Position numbers and translations under genes: made by a program
Assembly: GCA_021401465.1 (NCBI GenBank)
Contig: JADDMT010000050.1
Location: 124,001 to 188,000 of the forward strand
Direction: 5' to 3'
DNA length: 64,000 bases
DNA from: Teratosphaeria epicoccoides
Taxonomy: Eukaryota > Ascomycota > Dothideomycetes > Mycosphaerellales > Teratosphaeriaceae
Notes under the pieces: model-generated
Database searches by the model: none
Told to the model about the DNA's origin: nothing
Seen by the model: the letters and a program-made list of their open reading frames with translations, nothing else
Shown: positions 11,964 to 20,487 of the stretch, one piece after another
How the letters are laid out: every line of letters begins with the position of its first letter
Position numbering within the stretch: position 1 is the first letter of the stretch

Positions 11964-12922
11964 CTCTGCCAGCGGTGCACTTGCTCAAGTGACTAGACTA
12001 CTGGCTACGGATCAACGTAGCGCAGTAGCAGCCGGGCGTGAAGCGAATTTATGAATGGTAGAAGCCAGTTGGGGTCGTGGTGCTGACGATACTTTGAAAG
12101 GCCTGAAGCGCGTCGAAGGGGGAAAATTCAAGAACGCCACGCCTGCATCTCGTCGTGGAACGTGACTATGGAGGACTCATTGATGAGGCAGGAGGCATCC
12201 GACGGTTGATAGATGGAGACTTCCTGGGTCGAGGACGACGATGTCTCGGACAGAGAAACAACAAGCTGCACGTGACCCTAACACTAGTTCTAGAGTGCAA
12301 GTCCAGCCGTACCGCGTCTGAGCCGCACACCACGCAACACGGGATCGGGGGCGGTCGGATGCAGCTCCCCGTTTCTTGAAGCTCTTGGTTGCTAGGATGC
12401 AGATGTTAGCGGGGATATGAAACAGGGATTGATGAGGCGTGTCGTTCATCCCGAAAAACAACAGATCCAAGCTTCTAAAGTAAAGGCAACAACTGATTTA
12501 CGCCGTCAGACTCTCACAATTGCATCACTGTGTGTATGGTGTCTAGCCTAGGAGATAGAGTTGTAGATGAAACCTCCGTAACTACAATTTGCTATCGGGG
12601 AAACTACGGAATAAGCACTCATTCGTGTCAATAAGCAGTCAGCCCTTGCCAAGCGCTCAATTGATCGATTGACCAATACGACCACCGCAGTACCTTACCT
12701 TAGACAAGCTGACATGCTGTTGATGACAAGTAGAGCCTTTTTGAGTGCTTGATGAAAGCCTGTAGTTGCCTGCCAAGAAACAGGTAGATGAGCCAATAGT
12801 TATGCACCAGGAATGCTCGCTTGCCTTGACCTTCGACCCCACACCAGGCAATGTGAAAACGTACTCGCGATATTAACCTCCATGTCCCTCCAAGCACACA
12901 ATGCCTCCCAGAACCCCCATGC
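11964..12922. other. Intergenic region, promoter of the KH-protein gene
   Basis: Both flanking genes are on the minus strand, so this holds the 3' UTR of the disordered-protein gene and the promoter of the KH gene. The short ORFs on both strands show no family resemblance. I see no repeat or RNA gene. Confidence 0.6.
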
Positions 12923-15553
12923 CTATTGATACACCTGCCGTACTTGCTGCGGATACACCTCATTCCCGTACTGATCCACATATTTCACGGCCGCCGGATG
13001 TTGAGGAGGCGCAGGTGCGTACCTATACTGCGGCTGGTACTCCGCTCCGGAACCAGGCATTACGCTGACAGCCCTGACAGGCGCAGGTGGTGGCGGAGGC
13101 ATGTCTTGACGGGCATACTGAAGCGGTGCGACGCTAGCTTGCCGTGTGTAGCCTGCTGCAGCTTGTTGTGGCTCCTCTGGTCGCACGCTATATGCCCGCG
13201 GCATTGGCTGGTAGATGGGCGACGTCGGCTCATGCCTCGCCGAAGCAGGTGGTGGTGGCATCTGCTCGTAGCGAGGGACTTGCTGATAGACTGGCGATGT
13301 TGGCTCGCGAGCAGAGGGGTGTGCCACAGGTTCGAAGGACCTCGTTTGCTGCTGCTCGTACATAGGTGACGTGGGTTCAGGAGCATATTGGGCAGTATGT
13401 CCTTGCGGACGTACACTATACTCTCTCATAGCCCGTCCACTTGAGTCAACATACCGCACTACTTGTTTCCTAGCTGGCATTGGTAGCGGCGCCATGCGCA
13501 CATCGACTGGCTCGTAGTGAGGCGAGGTTGGTGGATACGCTGATGCCATCCGGCTCGGCGTACGTTCGTATGCAGGTTCGCCATATCTTTCCACGGGTGC
13601 GATCGAACCTCGCAGCGGAGCCGGAGGCGCAGCGGGCACAGCATCCGCCCAGAATCGGTTGCCGTACTGGTCTTGCACCAAACGCCTCGTTGGTTGAGAT
13701 GACGGCGCCATGGATGCTGGGCTGGCAGCTCTGCTATGAGCACCCTCGTGTTGTTGAGTCCCAGCTCTGTCAGCTTGCACATATTGCACCTGCTGGTGTC
13801 TTGGTGACGCAGAAGTCTCCGTGAGCCCTGGCAGTGCTGCCTGATAGCTGACTGAAGCCGTGTGATAGGGCACAACTGGAGAGTAATCGCCGGGTGATGG
13901 CAACCTCTGCGCTCTGTGTAAGCTCGCAACACGTCTGAGATCTTGCGTGTCGCGCTGTACAGGTCTGAGAGCCGCAGCGGACGCTACCCGAACTACGTGT
14001 GGAGATTCTGGTTGCGGCTGAGCATACTCATACCGCAGGCCAGATCTTGGCGGCTCGTACTGCGCTTGCGTAGGTGCGTAGCGAGGGCTTGAGAGGTTGA
14101 TTGGCGCAGGTGCTGCAGCCCTGAAGTGCGGTGGCACGTACTCTGGCACGGTCGCAGAGAACGGTGGCGGCGAGATAGGCTCATCTTTGACGTATTGATC
14201 CTGGGTCGGTGAATACGCAGCCACCCGCCTGTCGCGGCGACCCTTCTTGACAGGCCTGTCGTTGCGCTCCTCGCGCTGCTTGCGCTTCTTGTTGCTATTA
14301 TTGTTGCTATTATTGTTGCTATTATTGTTATTGCGGCGGCCTTTCTTAGGCGTATTACCGCTGACCGGAGATGTGGTTGATGCTCGAGACTGGACATGAT
14401 GGTATGCGCGCTGCTGCAGCCTTGGCTTCTGCACGATTTCTGGACGGCCGTTGACAAGTTCGAGCTCCTGCTCGATGCTCGGATGCTTCGCTACGGCAAG
14501 AGGCGAGACACGGTTGGGCTGCGGAGCAGCAATGTGCGTGAGATGATTCTTGACGACCTGGACACGTGGCGATTGCTGAGTCCTTTGATGCGGCTGGTGG
14601 GAAGGAGTGGGCACGTTGCTGTCCTGTGTGATCTCGCCAGGTTCATAGTCTGAGTCGTCATCCTCTGGTAGCGTGTCGTGCGTAAGGTCCATAGCTGAAG
14701 GTTCGGCGCGGAAGCTGTCGAATGCAGCAGCATCTGGCGGCATATACTCATCATCGTCATCATCGTTTTCGCCTACCGCGTATACTCCTCCTGAGGCATT
14801 TGCGACAGCTGCTTGTGGTGGCTTGAAACCATAATTGGGTCTCTCAGACACACAAGACTCGGCAGCAACAGCATGAGAAGGTGGTTGAGAGCGGTCAAAG
14901 TCGGCCACGAAGGCACCTACGCCTTTGTCAGAGCCCTCACTCCCATTCGCATCTGACGCGGAGTCATCCGGGGCCTGACTTGAGTAATAATCATTCGTTT
15001 CGAACGACGTAGTGCTCTCAGCTCTTTTCAAGCCGGAGACTGGCGTGACCAGTAGAAAGGCAGCTTGAAGCACAGCATCAATGTCCAACCTCGACGGCCC
15101 TTCAGTACTCGGGTCGCCGCCCCTTGCGAAGTGCTTACGCTGGTCTACCTGGATTTGCAAATCGCGCTCCAGGCGCTGCCTCTTCAGCTGTCCTTCTGCT
15201 CTTACCAAACTATCCGACTTCTCCAGAAAAATCGGATTGAGACCACTGCCCATGACCGTCGCTGCTGGCTGTGCGACATCATTTCCGCCGAGACCGGGCA
15301 ACCCAGTCGCTCCCTGTGTAGAAGACTGCTGTATTTGCTGTTGGTTAGCAGCATATGCCGAGACATTCGCGTCAGCACCCGGAACGATCAACGCAGCCTT
15401 GAGTTGCGCTATGGCAGACTGCGGAAGCTTGAACACTGGGTGCTGGCCTGCAATGACAATATCCTGCAAGCGCAGCAAGACCGTGTATAGTTGATCATCT
15501 TCTGTCGGCGACGTTGCGACACCATTGAGAGGTAGCGCACACGCGACACTCAT
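12923..15553 (-). CDS. Large disordered protein of unknown function with internal repeats
   Basis: Single-exon 876-aa ORF that I do not recognise. The first ~200 residues look partly folded (LLRLQDIVIAGQHPVFKLPQ, then a charged helix ending in RLERDLQIQVDQRKH). The middle is acidic (EDDDSDYEPGE), followed at about 415-450 by a poly-Asn/Ser run inside two basic clusters (KKGRR, KKRKQR) that could be a bipartite nuclear signal. The C-terminal 350 residues are Pro/Gln/Tyr-rich and repetitive: EPTSPxY occurs three times, and a V-x-D-x-x-G motif recurs (VQDQYGNRFW, YVDSSGRAM, YVDQYGNEV). It shares a divergent 376-bp promoter with the nucleotidase gene. A scaffold or nuclear regulator role is only a guess. 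Confidence 0.75.
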   Translation of the reverse strand: MSVACALPLNGVATSPTEDDQLYTVLLRLQDIVIAGQHPVFKLPQSAIAQLKAALIVPGADANVSAYAANQQQIQQSSTQGATGLPGLGGNDVAQPAATVMGSGLNPIFLEKSDSLVRAEGQLKRQRLERDLQIQVDQRKHFARGGDPSTEGPSRLDIDAVLQAAFLLVTPVSGLKRAESTTSFETNDYYSSQAPDDSASDANGSEGSDKGVGAFVADFDRSQPPSHAVAAESCVSERPNYGFKPPQAAVANASGGVYAVGENDDDDDEYMPPDAAAFDSFRAEPSAMDLTHDTLPEDDDSDYEPGEITQDSNVPTPSHQPHQRTQQSPRVQVVKNHLTHIAAPQPNRVSPLAVAKHPSIEQELELVNGRPEIVQKPRLQQRAYHHVQSRASTTSPVSGNTPKKGRRNNNNSNNNSNNNSNKKRKQREERNDRPVKKGRRDRRVAAYSPTQDQYVKDEPISPPPFSATVPEYVPPHFRAAAPAPINLSSPRYAPTQAQYEPPRSGLRYEYAQPQPESPHVVRVASAAALRPVQRDTQDLRRVASLHRAQRLPSPGDYSPVVPYHTASVSYQAALPGLTETSASPRHQQVQYVQADRAGTQQHEGAHSRAASPASMAPSSQPTRRLVQDQYGNRFWADAVPAAPPAPLRGSIAPVERYGEPAYERTPSRMASAYPPTSPHYEPVDVRMAPLPMPARKQVVRYVDSSGRAMREYSVRPQGHTAQYAPEPTSPMYEQQQTRSFEPVAHPSAREPTSPVYQQVPRYEQMPPPPASARHEPTSPIYQPMPRAYSVRPEEPQQAAAGYTRQASVAPLQYARQDMPPPPPAPVRAVSVMPGSGAEYQPQYRYAPAPPQHPAAVKYVDQYGNEVYPQQVRQVYQ
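14288..14332. repeat. In-frame trinucleotide repeat encoding Asn/Ser
   Basis: Tandem ttgttgctatta-type units coding, on the minus strand, for alternating Asn runs and Ser inside the disordered protein. The length is a multiple of three, as expected for a tolerated coding microsatellite. Confidence 0.85.
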
Positions 15554-15929
15554 CGTCGACCTTCCCCTCTCCTCTCTCCGATGTTTTTATTACCTTTTAA
15601 GCTTTGCGGTGCGGCAATCGTGCTTCCATAGCAATTTTGCGAGGACGCAACCAAGGTGAAGCCTTGACCACAACCTGAATGTGTCGTGGTGGCAGTTGCG
15701 CGTGTGCTGTTGCGCGTGTGATGTTGATGAGAACAGGAAACCTTGAGGGACTTCGGAGACGAGATTTGAGCTTCGAAGCACGGACTCGCCCTTGACACGT
15801 GACGCATTCATTTGGCTTCCTTTATTCTACCACGAGTCACATACCAGGAGTGTAGCAAACTCGCATTCACCTGTTTGTACCTCATCTTCTCATCTTCTCT
15901 CATTTCTCACAGATCTTTAGCTCCCCGAA
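15554..15929. promoter_or_regulatory. Divergent promoter, 376 bp
   Basis: The minus-strand disordered-protein gene and the plus-strand HAD nucleotidase gene start 376 bp apart, so both promoters and leaders must lie here. A CT-rich tract (tcatcttctcatcttctctc) just before the nucleotidase ATG is typical of fungal transcription start regions. No specific factor site is claimed. Confidence 0.65.
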
Positions 15930-16676
15930 ATGAGTGCAAACGGGATTCCGACCACTGGGCCACCCAACTCGACGGACAGCGCCATAACCAGTGGCGACGA
16001 TGGCAGAAAGGTATTCTTCTTCGATATCGACAATTGTCTCTATCCAAAATCATACAAGATTCACGACCGCATGTCAGAGCTCATAGACGCATACTTCCAA
16101 AATCACCTTTCCGTCTCGAAGGAAGAAGCAACCGAGCTCCACCAACGATACTACAAAGATTACGGTTTGGCAATCGAAGGCCTAGTCCGACACCACAAGG
16201 TCGATCCCATGGAGTACAATGCCAAGGTAGATGACGCGTTGCCATTGGAAGATATAATTAAGCCGAATCCGAAAATCCGAAAACTACTGCAGGACATTGA
16301 TCATTCGAAGGTCAAATTATGGCTCTTCACCAACGCTTACATCGATCACGGCTGGCGAGTTGTGAGCTTACTTGGTATTGAAGATCTTTTCGAAGGCATC
16401 ACATTCTGCGACTATGCAGCGAAGGAACTGTTGTGCAAGCCCAGGCCAGAAATGTACGCAAAGGCGATGAGAGAGGCGGGTGTGAGCGATGTCAAGGACT
16501 GCTATTTCGTGGACGACTCGGCATTGAATGCGAGAGGGGCTAAAGCGTATGGCTGGCGAAGCGTGCATCTTGTGGAGCCCGACGCGAAGGCGCCAGAGAA
16601 GCCAATCGCCGACTTCCAGATTGCGGACCTTGAGGAGTTGCGGCAGATCTTCTCGGAGGTCTTCAGGCCCCAATGA
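15930..16676 (+). CDS. SDT1: HAD-family pyrimidine/nucleotide 5'-phosphatase (SDT1/PHM8 type)
   Basis: Single-exon 248-aa HAD-superfamily phosphatase. Motif I is FFDIDNCLYP (Asp nucleophile and the second Asp at about residues 32 and 34), motif II is WLFTNAYIDH, motif III is the Lys in LLCKPRPEMY, and motif IV is YFVDDSALN. The length and the order DIDNCLY...LFTNA match the yeast SDT1/PHM8 family, which dephosphorylates pyrimidine nucleotides and, for PHM8, lysophosphatidate and NMPs. It should be cytosolic; no signal peptide is seen. SDT1 and PHM8 are paralogues, so sequence alone by eye does not decide between them. Confidence 0.9.
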   Translation: MSANGIPTTGPPNSTDSAITSGDDGRKVFFFDIDNCLYPKSYKIHDRMSELIDAYFQNHLSVSKEEATELHQRYYKDYGLAIEGLVRHHKVDPMEYNAKVDDALPLEDIIKPNPKIRKLLQDIDHSKVKLWLFTNAYIDHGWRVVSLLGIEDLFEGITFCDYAAKELLCKPRPEMYAKAMREAGVSDVKDCYFVDDSALNARGAKAYGWRSVHLVEPDAKAPEKPIADFQIADLEELRQIFSEVFRPQ

Positions 16677-17875
16677 GCACATCACGACGATCAGATGAAA
16701 TGATGGTCATCGAGGAGCTCGGAAATACGAGATGTGGTGTTCGGTGTGAAGTCGCTGCCGATGAATGCATTCTGCGTCCTGTTGAAGCCCATGACACGCT
16801 TCAAACTCGCCTTTAGACAATAGAAATAGTTCTAAATGAGATAGAGTGGCACGGTAGATCCGAGGATCACGACCAATCGTGTAAGGCCATAGGCTTTGCG
16901 GAATGGAGGGTCATAAGAGCGCTGACTTTGCTTTCTGCAGCTTGTCTTTCGCCTGGCGGTTGGCGCTCCGCCAACTGGACGCAAAATCTGTGTTAAACGA
17001 CACCCGGAGGACATGGCAGGCAGGCAGACAACGCTGGCCAGTGAGCAAGGCAGGCTCCCTGCGCCAGCACAAGGCTAAGCCTGGCGTCTGCTCGCTTGGG
17101 ATTTCTGCTCCATTGTATCTGCTTTAGGCGAATGACAAGCCTAGGAACGGCTTCGGCGTGCGTTCACAAGCAGTCTGCGGCTTATGATCTTGCCAGATAC
17201 TTTGGTCTCCCTCCTGTCTGCCGCATGTGCGGACTTCGACTCACACAAGAAGGCAGAGCGTCGGACCCGCTCGACAGCTCTGTGCATTTGTCTAGCGTAA
17301 GTCATGTGCGTCTCCAGTACAAGAATTTCGATCTTTGAATCGATCTTTGCTTCCCCTTCTCCACCCACATCTATACAAAACATTTCCTGGCACACATCCA
17401 CTATCTTCAGCATCTTCCGAACGGCATTTGCTTTCGAAAGGTCCTCTTGTGTTCGTCTCCGGGCAGGGTATGCATCACAGATTACTACTACCATCCAATG
17501 GTCAAATTACTCACTGCAGTCAGTCCTTTCAGCACGACTCATTCTAGCTTTCTGAGTCCGAGCAGACAACGCCAAGGCGATGTAAGTTCCAGAAGACACA
17601 AGCAATGTCGAACCCACCCACAAATCCTATCCCGACTGAGGCCAATGCTTCCGCCAACGCTGGCGTATCTTTACCGACACTTTTCTCGGCACAGACTCAC
17701 GCTGTTCCCGCCCACAACAACCAGAACTACCAGCGAACAGTGGCCATCCACAGTCTAAGGACACAAATCGCCTACTGTGCCGCCTAGCAGTATCTGCGTG
17801 GGAATGACAACGGGGGCAGGAGCTCGAGGGGATGCGCACTCATCTCGTCAACCAAGGCGCTGATGTTTCAATCAT

Positions 17876-18244
17876 GATGCGAAAAAGCCCTGCGGCAGAT
17901 CCTGGGGTCGAGAAGATGTGGCTGATGCCCGAGATCATCTGAGCCAACTTGTTCAGGACGCATCTTCCTCACCGAGCGTCAAGCACGAGGTTTTCGAAGA
18001 TCCAGCTGAATTGAAGGAGATCGATGTCAGAGACTTCAAGAAGCTGCTTAGCTTTACACATGCGAACCTCCGGATCGACAGGTTGGACACGTTTCCCGAT
18101 ATGCGCAACGCAGCTGAGCTGATTCTCGACAACCATGGTCAACCGGAGTTTGCAAAAGACTCCAGGAAGCCGGGGTTCATCACGGCTGGCAAGAGTGCCT
18201 TCATGCAAGCCAGGAGCGAGGCGAACGGGATAATCAGTGGGTAG
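17876..18244 (+). CDS. Possible 3' exon of a small unknown protein
   Basis: An open frame follows a TGA at 17861 and runs to 18244, with a soluble-looking mixed composition (VRDFKKLLSFTHANLRIDRL, MRNAAELILDNHG) unlike random translation. It has no ATG before the middle of the frame, so a real gene would need an upstream exon. Candidates are the 17605-17787 ORF or the MRTHLVNQGADVS frame at 17834, which is shifted relative to it. It could be a decayed gene. I do not recognise the family. Confidence 0.3.
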   Translation, partial: DAKKPCGRSWGREDVADARDHLSQLVQDASSSPSVKHEVFEDPAELKEIDVRDFKKLLSFTHANLRIDRLDTFPDMRNAAELILDNHGQPEFAKDSRKPGFITAGKSAFMQARSEANGIISG

Positions 18245-18376
18245 ATGGGCGCAGGGTGCGCAAAGCTGGAGAGGATGAGATATGTAGGTATGGGATCAAT
18301 GCACGTGGGGCAAGGGAGGGAAGTCTATGCGAAGGGACTATTGAAGCAGCGGCCAGATATATGAGATGGAAATGCG

Positions 18377-18721
18377 TTAAGTCAAGATGAATATGCGCTT
18401 CACCCAGGAACGGCCTTTTAACATAATGCGCATGAATGGCGAGTTTTCGGCAGTTGCTTCCCTCACAATCCATACTAGCACTAGAAGAATCGATGGGATC
18501 CACACATAAGCGAGCTGCTTGATGAAGACAGTTACGCCGAGAATACCAGGGCGATTCCACAAAACGGTCGCGAGCTCACCACAGATGGATATGAGATTGA
18601 TCAGGTGGGCTGTTAGCTTTAAGATCGTGCTGAAAGAGCGACAGATGTAGTCCCACGACTGCCAAACAGCCGTCCTCACAACCTGTCGCTTGCAGTGCTG
18701 ACGACGACACTCGCCTCCCAC
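18377..18721 (-). CDS. Doubtful small membrane-protein ORF
   Basis: A minus-strand open frame coding for about 114 residues with two hydrophobic stretches (LTAHLINLISICGELATVLW and QLAYVWIPSILLVLVWIV) and a basic tail. The frame has no early ATG (it opens on GTG), so it would need an upstream exon or is spurious. It is divergent to the RING gene. No family recognised. Confidence 0.25.
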   Translation of the reverse strand: MGGECRRQHCKRQVVRTAVWQSWDYICRSFSTILKLTAHLINLISICGELATVLWNRPGILGVTVFIKQLAYVWIPSILLVLVWIVREATAENSPFMRIMLKGRSWVKRIFILT

Positions 18722-18988
18722 ATCGTCCCGTAATCACAGGTCCGTGAACGTGAGACGTGGTGAGCCTTTCACATGTGATCGCATTGTGCCACAGCCAGAA
18801 GGCTCGCGGCAAAAACCTCTTCTCAGTGGCTTTTGATACTTAATAATCGCTGCAAGTCGTCTACTCCTGCCACGTTTCTCGCGCGCAGACAGTGGAGCAA
18901 CACTGCCAAGCAAAAACAGAGGGCTGATACTTACCGGCATACTTGTCCGGCTTCAGATACCTCTACAGATAAAGACCACAGGAACGTC

Positions 18989-20344
18989 ATGTCGACCCTT
19001 CGAACCAACAGCAATAATGAGCCACGCCAAGTTGACAGCGCCGCGTGCCAAGCTGCATACTGGAGAGTTCATCGTCCCATGCGTGTCACCGAGGCTGGAT
19101 ATGATGTTTCAGCTCCCATGAGGTCGAGCAACGAGCGCCAACAAGACCTCGAGCTCACCCAAGCGGTCATGCTGACGCTCAACTCACAATGTCCCGGCTT
19201 CATACAGAGCAACCGGAACGAGGAGCATCTTCGCAGGCAGTCCAGCTCCCGCGCCACGTCTAGGGACATCCAAAATGAGGGCGAGCTTGGCTTTATGCGT
19301 GACAACATGCGACTTCTATTCCCTGGTGGCACGACACGCGATCACGACGAGCATATCGAGCCGGCTAGACAGGACTCTGCCTCAAATATGGACAAACTCA
19401 CGGGACAGATCGGACAGGAGCGTGAACAGATCAATCATCTTCCAAATCCAATCCGGAATCGATTCCAGGAACTGAGGAGGTGCATCCAAGCTCAGCACGA
19501 CCGTCGCATCATGGCCGAGCAGGCTCGCGATGAAGCTCGGTCCAGGCTTCACGAGCAACGACATGGGCACAATGAGCAGATACGGCAGGAGATCACCAAT
19601 AGGGCAAGTGAGGCTCGTGCTGCGGCTGAACATAGACGCGAGGGCGCACGGAGGAGAATTGAAGAGCTCCACAGCAGGCTCGAGCAAGTTCGGAGGGAGC
19701 GCGACGAGTTCCGTACCCCTGTTCCCGAGACCTACGATGAGGCCGAACGCCAGCGAGTCCTTTCTCGCAATCAACAGCGTGACGAGATCGGGAATCAGCA
19801 GGACGAGGGAATCGGGCATCAGCAGTACGACCTCGGGGTCATGCCTATGCGTCCTCATCAACCGGAATCGCATGCCGGCGCTCCAGCTCTTCAGCCGCGA
19901 GCAGCGCCCACATCGTATCCAGATCACACGCCTACTTTCGATGACTTCGGCCCTGTTGGCGCCGAGCCCGCATACTCAGGAATTGGAGTTCTGTTTCCTG
20001 GCTCGACACCACGTCGGACTGCACGTCAAGTCTCAAACCCATATCATCCGAGTTACGACCCAAACGGCTATCAGGATCCTGCGATGTATGGTACTAATGG
20101 TCCTCACATATTGACTCTGGAGTCCAGACGCATCATCGGGGAGGATAAGGACGAAGATGGACATGCGACGTGCAAGATCTGTCTCGAGAATGTGGAGATC
20201 GGTACGAAGGTTAAGTTGACGGTGTGCAAGCACTGGTTCCATTCGGCGTGTGTTGGTGATTGGCTGAAGAACAGGAGTACGTGTCCTACCTGCAGGAGGG
20301 ACATACGCGGGAGGCCGCAGATGCGTGTCGAAGACTACCCGTGA
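18989..20344 (+). CDS. RING-H2 finger protein, probable E3 ubiquitin ligase
   Basis: Single-exon protein of about 451 aa from the ATG of MSTLRTNSNN; the open frame extends upstream but without an ATG. A C-terminal RING-H2 (C3H2C3) domain is complete: CKIC, then VCKHWFHSAC, then CPTC, at about residues 395-440. The central part (about 130-245) is rich in Arg/Glu/Gln and predicted coiled coil. A short motif LFPGxT occurs twice (LLFPGGTTRD and VLFPGSTPRR). By family the RING recruits an E2 enzyme; the substrate is unknown. No transmembrane segment is seen. It is convergent with the EMW1 gene, with only 143 bp between the stop codons. Confidence 0.8.
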   Translation: MSTLRTNSNNEPRQVDSAACQAAYWRVHRPMRVTEAGYDVSAPMRSSNERQQDLELTQAVMLTLNSQCPGFIQSNRNEEHLRRQSSSRATSRDIQNEGELGFMRDNMRLLFPGGTTRDHDEHIEPARQDSASNMDKLTGQIGQEREQINHLPNPIRNRFQELRRCIQAQHDRRIMAEQARDEARSRLHEQRHGHNEQIRQEITNRASEARAAAEHRREGARRRIEELHSRLEQVRRERDEFRTPVPETYDEAERQRVLSRNQQRDEIGNQQDEGIGHQQYDLGVMPMRPHQPESHAGAPALQPRAAPTSYPDHTPTFDDFGPVGAEPAYSGIGVLFPGSTPRRTARQVSNPYHPSYDPNGYQDPAMYGTNGPHILTLESRRIIGEDKDEDGHATCKICLENVEIGTKVKLTVCKHWFHSACVGDWLKNRSTCPTCRRDIRGRPQMRVEDYP

Positions 20345-20487
20345 AGCGGGTAGCGCATTGGACAGCGTTTATGCTGCCCAGTTGATGTCGAATAGATCAT
20401 TGGACATGGCATGGTTGCTGCACCGCCGTGGAGAGTCCATTGCCATGCATTTGATCCATCGGCCATCCAAAAAGTCGTCTTCTTCCT

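Larger units (their letters stand above)
16677..18988. other. Long intergenic region with weak ORFs
   Basis: A 2.3-kb gap between the nucleotidase and the RING gene. Apart from the two doubtful ORFs listed separately (17876-18244 plus, 18377-18721 minus) nothing resembles a known protein. A possible short exon starting MSNPPTNPIP lies at 17605-17787, but I could not join it to the downstream frame by convincing splice sites. Confidence 0.5.
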
